A DNA stretch of 64,000 nucleotides from Acidobacteriota bacterium (lineage in GTDB: Bacteria; Acidobacteriota; Holophagae; Acanthopleuribacterales; Acanthopleuribacteraceae), in the NCBI GenBank assembly GCA_020637335.1, contig JACJWC010000006.1, positions 186,001 through 250,000 of the forward strand. The letters are read 5' to 3'. The notes under the pieces are model-generated. The model worked only from the letters and a program-made list of their open reading frames with translations, was not told the DNA's origin and searched no databases. Each line of letters begins with the position of its first letter. The first letter of the stretch is position 1. Shown here piece by piece: positions 61,654 through 64,000 of this stretch. The position numbers and the translations under genes were made by a program.

Positions 61654-62661
61654 ATGGCAGAAGCAACTTTAACCAAAAAGGATTTCCAATCCGACCAGAT
61701 TGTGCGTTGGTGTCCCGGCTGTGGCGATTACGCCATCCTTGCCGCCATCCAGTCGGTTATGCCCAATTTAGGCGTGCCGAAGGAAAAAATTGTGTTTGTA
61801 TCGGGCATCGGTTGTTCAAGTCGATTTCCCTACTACATGAACACCTATGGTTTCCATACCATCCACGGTCGCGCACCCGCGATCGCCACTGGCCTAAAAC
61901 TTTCCAACCCTGACCTGCAAGTCTTTGTGGTGACAGGAGATGGCGATGGTTTGAGTATTGGCGGCAATCACCTGCTTCACGTTTTGCGTCGCAATATCGA
62001 TGTCAAGATCCTGCTGTTTAACAACAAGGTGTATGGCCTAACCAAGGGCCAATACAGCCCAACATCCGATTTGGGTTTCAAGACCAAGAGCAGTCCCATG
62101 GGCAGCCTGGACCAGCCAATCAATCCCATCCGCATTGCCCTGGCCAGCGAAGCCTCTTTTGTCGCGCGCACCTACGATGCCAATATCAAACACATGACCG
62201 AAACGTTTGAGAAGGCGGCTGCACATAAAGGTTCCGCGTTCATCGAAATCCTGCAGAACTGCGTGATTTTTAATAAAGACGTCTTCAACGATATTTACGA
62301 AAGGGATGTACGCTCTGACCACATGGTCCATTTGGAGGAAGGCGAACCGCTCGTTTTTGGAGCTGAATCTGATAAAGGCGTGTTCCTTGATGGCTTCAGT
62401 TTGAAGACGGGCAGCTTGGAAGCACCCCCTGCAGGGCAGTTGTTAACCCACCAACCCAATCAGGAAAGTCCGATTTATGCCAACTTGTTGGCCGCTATGG
62501 AATATCCACAATTGCCCTTACCTGTCGGCGTGTTCCGCAAGGTCCCGCGTCCGGGTTACGAAGCAGGTGTCCAGGGTCAAATCGCGCAAGCGAGAACCAA
62601 ACAGCCCGATGACTCGCTTCAAACCTTATTCCACAGCGGTGACACCTGGGAAGTTAAGTAG
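61654..62661 (+). CDS. korB: 2-oxoacid:ferredoxin oxidoreductase beta subunit
   Basis: The TPP-binding subunit of the KorAB complex. Signatures are RWCPGCGDYAI at the N-terminus, GIGCSSRFPYYM, and GDGDGLSIGGNH with NNKVYGLTKGQYSPTS, the TPP and metal site. Length is 335 residues. The ATG at 61654 follows AGGAGGGACACC. Its last eight bases overlap the 3' end of the convergent ybaK gene. 2-Oxoglutarate specificity is likely from the alpha subunit architecture but not proven. Confidence 0.94.
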   Translation: MAEATLTKKDFQSDQIVRWCPGCGDYAILAAIQSVMPNLGVPKEKIVFVSGIGCSSRFPYYMNTYGFHTIHGRAPAIATGLKLSNPDLQVFVVTGDGDGLSIGGNHLLHVLRRNIDVKILLFNNKVYGLTKGQYSPTSDLGFKTKSSPMGSLDQPINPIRIALASEASFVARTYDANIKHMTETFEKAAAHKGSAFIEILQNCVIFNKDVFNDIYERDVRSDHMVHLEEGEPLVFGAESDKGVFLDGFSLKTGSLEAPPAGQLLTHQPNQESPIYANLLAAMEYPQLPLPVGVFRKVPRPGYEAGVQGQIAQARTKQPDDSLQTLFHSGDTWEVK

Positions 62662-63148
62662 TTTCAGACTTATCCAGGCCAACTTCAACCAATACCGGAT
62701 CCAGGGTGCGTACAATCTCCCCTGGATCCAACACCACCAGCTGACCGCGTTTCCCGCCATTGATTAATACGCGATCATGGTCGAGTGCCGATCTCTCCAA
62801 ATAAATAGGCATCTGCTTCTTTATCCCGAAGGGCGAAGTACCGCCAACCTGGTAACCCGTATGGCGCTCTGCGACTTCGGGTTTACATGGTTGAATGCTC
62901 TTGCGACCCGTATCGCGAGCCAGTTTTTTGGTTGAAACTTTGAGATGACCTAACATCAAAACCATAAGCGGCTTTTTATTTTCATCCTCAAAAACGAGCG
63001 ACTTGAGAATACGTTCTTCATCCCAACCAAGCGCTTGGCTGGAGCGTTGGGTTCCACCCTTCTCTTGGTATTCATAGAGCAGGACCTCAAAAGCCACTTT
63101 TTGCTGTTCCAAAAAACGAATGGCAGGGGTTTTGGATTCCTTGGTCAT
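62654..63148 (-). CDS. ybaK: YbaK/EbsC-family aminoacyl-tRNA deacylase
   Basis: Hydrolyses misacylated tRNA, typically Cys-tRNA(Pro). The 164 residues carry the family pattern: KTPAIRFLEQQKVAFEV, then LGWDEERILKSLVF, LMLGHLKVSTKKLA and YQVGGTSPFGIKK. It is coupled to the upstream membrane-protein gene by an ATGA overlap, and the order surE-yqaA-ybaK reads as one operon. Confidence 0.93.
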   Translation of the reverse strand: MTKESKTPAIRFLEQQKVAFEVLLYEYQEKGGTQRSSQALGWDEERILKSLVFEDENKKPLMVLMLGHLKVSTKKLARDTGRKSIQPCKPEVAERHTGYQVGGTSPFGIKKQMPIYLERSALDHDRVLINGGKRGQLVVLDPGEIVRTLDPVLVEVGLDKSETT

Positions 63149-63744
63149 GCCTTACCAGCAATCCACTTCACCGCGACAAAGCCGCCAACCAAAAGGACAG
63201 CCGCCACAATCGTTAGCTTGTTGAAGTGTTTATCGATCATGGTCTGGGCCTTTTGGCCAAAGAACCAAAGCAACACGCCTTCCAAAGCAAAACGACACCC
63301 ACGACTGGCAAAAGAAAGCAGGAAAAACAGTCCGATCGGAAAATGAAAAACGCCTGCCGAAATGGTGATGACTTTGTAGGGGATCGGCGAGAAACCGGCC
63401 ACAACAATCATGATCGCGCCATACAAGTCAAAATAGTGCTGAAACTGATCGTATTTATCCATGGCCCCATAAAAGTTCAGGATTGGCACCCCGATCGAAT
63501 CAAAAGCATAAAAGCCGATCCAATAACCAAACAAGCCGCCCAGGATTGAGGCCAAGGTCGCAACGGTAACAATTTTGGCAGTGCGTTCGCGATTGGCCAG
63601 GCACATGGGGATAATCATCAGGTCAGGCGGAATGGGGAAAAAGCTGGATTCTGCGAAGCTGACAGCGCCTAACCAGTAAATCGCAGTGGGTCGGCTTGCG
63701 AGACCCAGAGTCCAATCGTATAACTTGCGAATCCAAGCGAACAT
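63145..63744 (-). CDS. YqaA/DedA-like SNARE-associated membrane protein
   Basis: A 199-residue inner-membrane protein with about four to five hydrophobic segments. The family motif region FFPIPPDLMIIP and the later FSPIPYKVITISAGVF contain the paired re-entrant loop prolines of DedA/YqaA proteins, which are linked to lipid transport across membranes. The ATG at 63744 follows AGGAGCCTTG and shares one base with the surE stop. A longer frame upstream would overlap surE. Confidence 0.88.
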   Translation of the reverse strand: MFAWIRKLYDWTLGLASRPTAIYWLGAVSFAESSFFPIPPDLMIIPMCLANRERTAKIVTVATLASILGGLFGYWIGFYAFDSIGVPILNFYGAMDKYDQFQHYFDLYGAIMIVVAGFSPIPYKVITISAGVFHFPIGLFFLLSFASRGCRFALEGVLLWFFGQKAQTMIDKHFNKLTIVAAVLLVGGFVAVKWIAGKA

Positions 63745-64000
63745 CAAGGCTCCTGCCAGGGAATTTTTTCTTGCGCGTCCCACAGTTCTTGAAGAAGCGT
63801 GTTGTGGGTCATTTCAACTTTTAAGGGTGTCAAAGGGACGTAACCGGCTTTTAAGGCTTCAAAATCGGTGCGATCCCCATGGCTGTACTCCGGGTAATAC
63901 GGCCCAAGCCAAAAGTACTCGTGGCCACGTGGATCAATTCGTTTGACAACCGAACTCTTAAAACTGCGGCTATCCAATTGGGTCAACTTAAAGCCGTGTT
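63744..64000 (-). CDS. surE: 5'/3'-nucleotidase SurE, cut by window edge
   Basis: Only the C-terminal 85 or so residues are inside the window. The pattern VKRIDPRGHEYFWLGP and DFEALKAGYVPLTPL is the hallmark C-terminus of SurE nucleotidases, which dephosphorylate nucleoside monophosphates. The frame continues past base 64000, reading GFKLTQLDS before the edge. Its stop overlaps the start of the YqaA-like gene by one base. Confidence 0.9.
   Translation of the reverse strand, partial: HGFKLTQLDSRSFKSSVVKRIDPRGHEYFWLGPYYPEYSHGDRTDFEALKAGYVPLTPLKVEMTHNTLLQELWDAQEKIPWQEP

Overview
The window is a gene-dense, Gram-negative chromosomal segment with no mobile element, phage gene, CRISPR array, tRNA or rRNA that I could find. 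Lipid A genes (lpxB and an msbA-like exporter), Omp85-type barrels, RlpA and LolA-like and PPC domains show a diderm cell. The VWFA-type secreted protein, thermolysin-like and M23 secreted proteins, KorAB, and the style of the conserved clusters suggest an Acidobacteriota-like bacterium (Holophagae or Acanthopleuribacter-type). This placement is an inference from gene content, not from a marker-gene comparison.

Layout. 1-4963: UDP-glucose dehydrogenase (cut by the window edge), adenylate kinase, an M23 peptidase and fumarase. 4979-13391 (minus strand): secreted or accessory proteins, namely a transglutaminase/CARDB protein, a lipoprotein hydrolase, a stand-alone CTP-synthase-like amidotransferase, an aldo/keto reductase, an SRPBCC protein, a large M4 metalloprotease and a VWA protein. 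13471-16552 (plus): flippase-tatD-tcdA, translationally coupled. 16532-17941: cca. 18073-23727 (plus): a methyltransferase, a small exported protein, and two adjacent enzymes that each carry an N-terminal Rieske domain, one on a glutamate-synthase-type FMN barrel and one on an acetolactate-synthase-type TPP enzyme. This pair is the best candidate for an undescribed system. A probable 54-residue gene follows. 23754-27154 (minus): a two-domain ALDH16-type dehydrogenase with deoC. 27319-40208 (minus): a long housekeeping run covering aspartate-family amino acids (asd, lysC, thrB, thrC), coaBC, rpoZ, gmk, yicC, msbA, lpxB, ahcY and metK. 40500-44575: an Omp85-like protein and three uncharacterised genes. 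44617-49013 (minus): yceD-rpmF-fabG-acpP-fabF-aroA behind a near-consensus sigma70 promoter. 49168-57035 (plus): a large outer-membrane protein, then a tightly overlapping Ser/Thr kinase, TPR protein, recQ and uracil-DNA glycosylase. 57103-58922 (minus): a transglutaminase-TPR protein, a membrane protein and tatA. 59070-62661 (plus): rlpA and korAB. 62654-64000 (minus): ybaK, a YqaA-type membrane protein and surE (cut by the edge).

Themes. Central metabolism (fumC, korAB, the methionine/SAM cycle, the threonine branch, fatty acid synthesis) is interleaved with envelope functions. At least eight predicted exported proteins start with an unusually short hydrophobic leader that has little or no positive charge, which may be a lineage trait. 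Many starts were moved downstream of the longest reading frame to the codon with a good Shine-Dalgarno sequence; the reasons are given in each entry.
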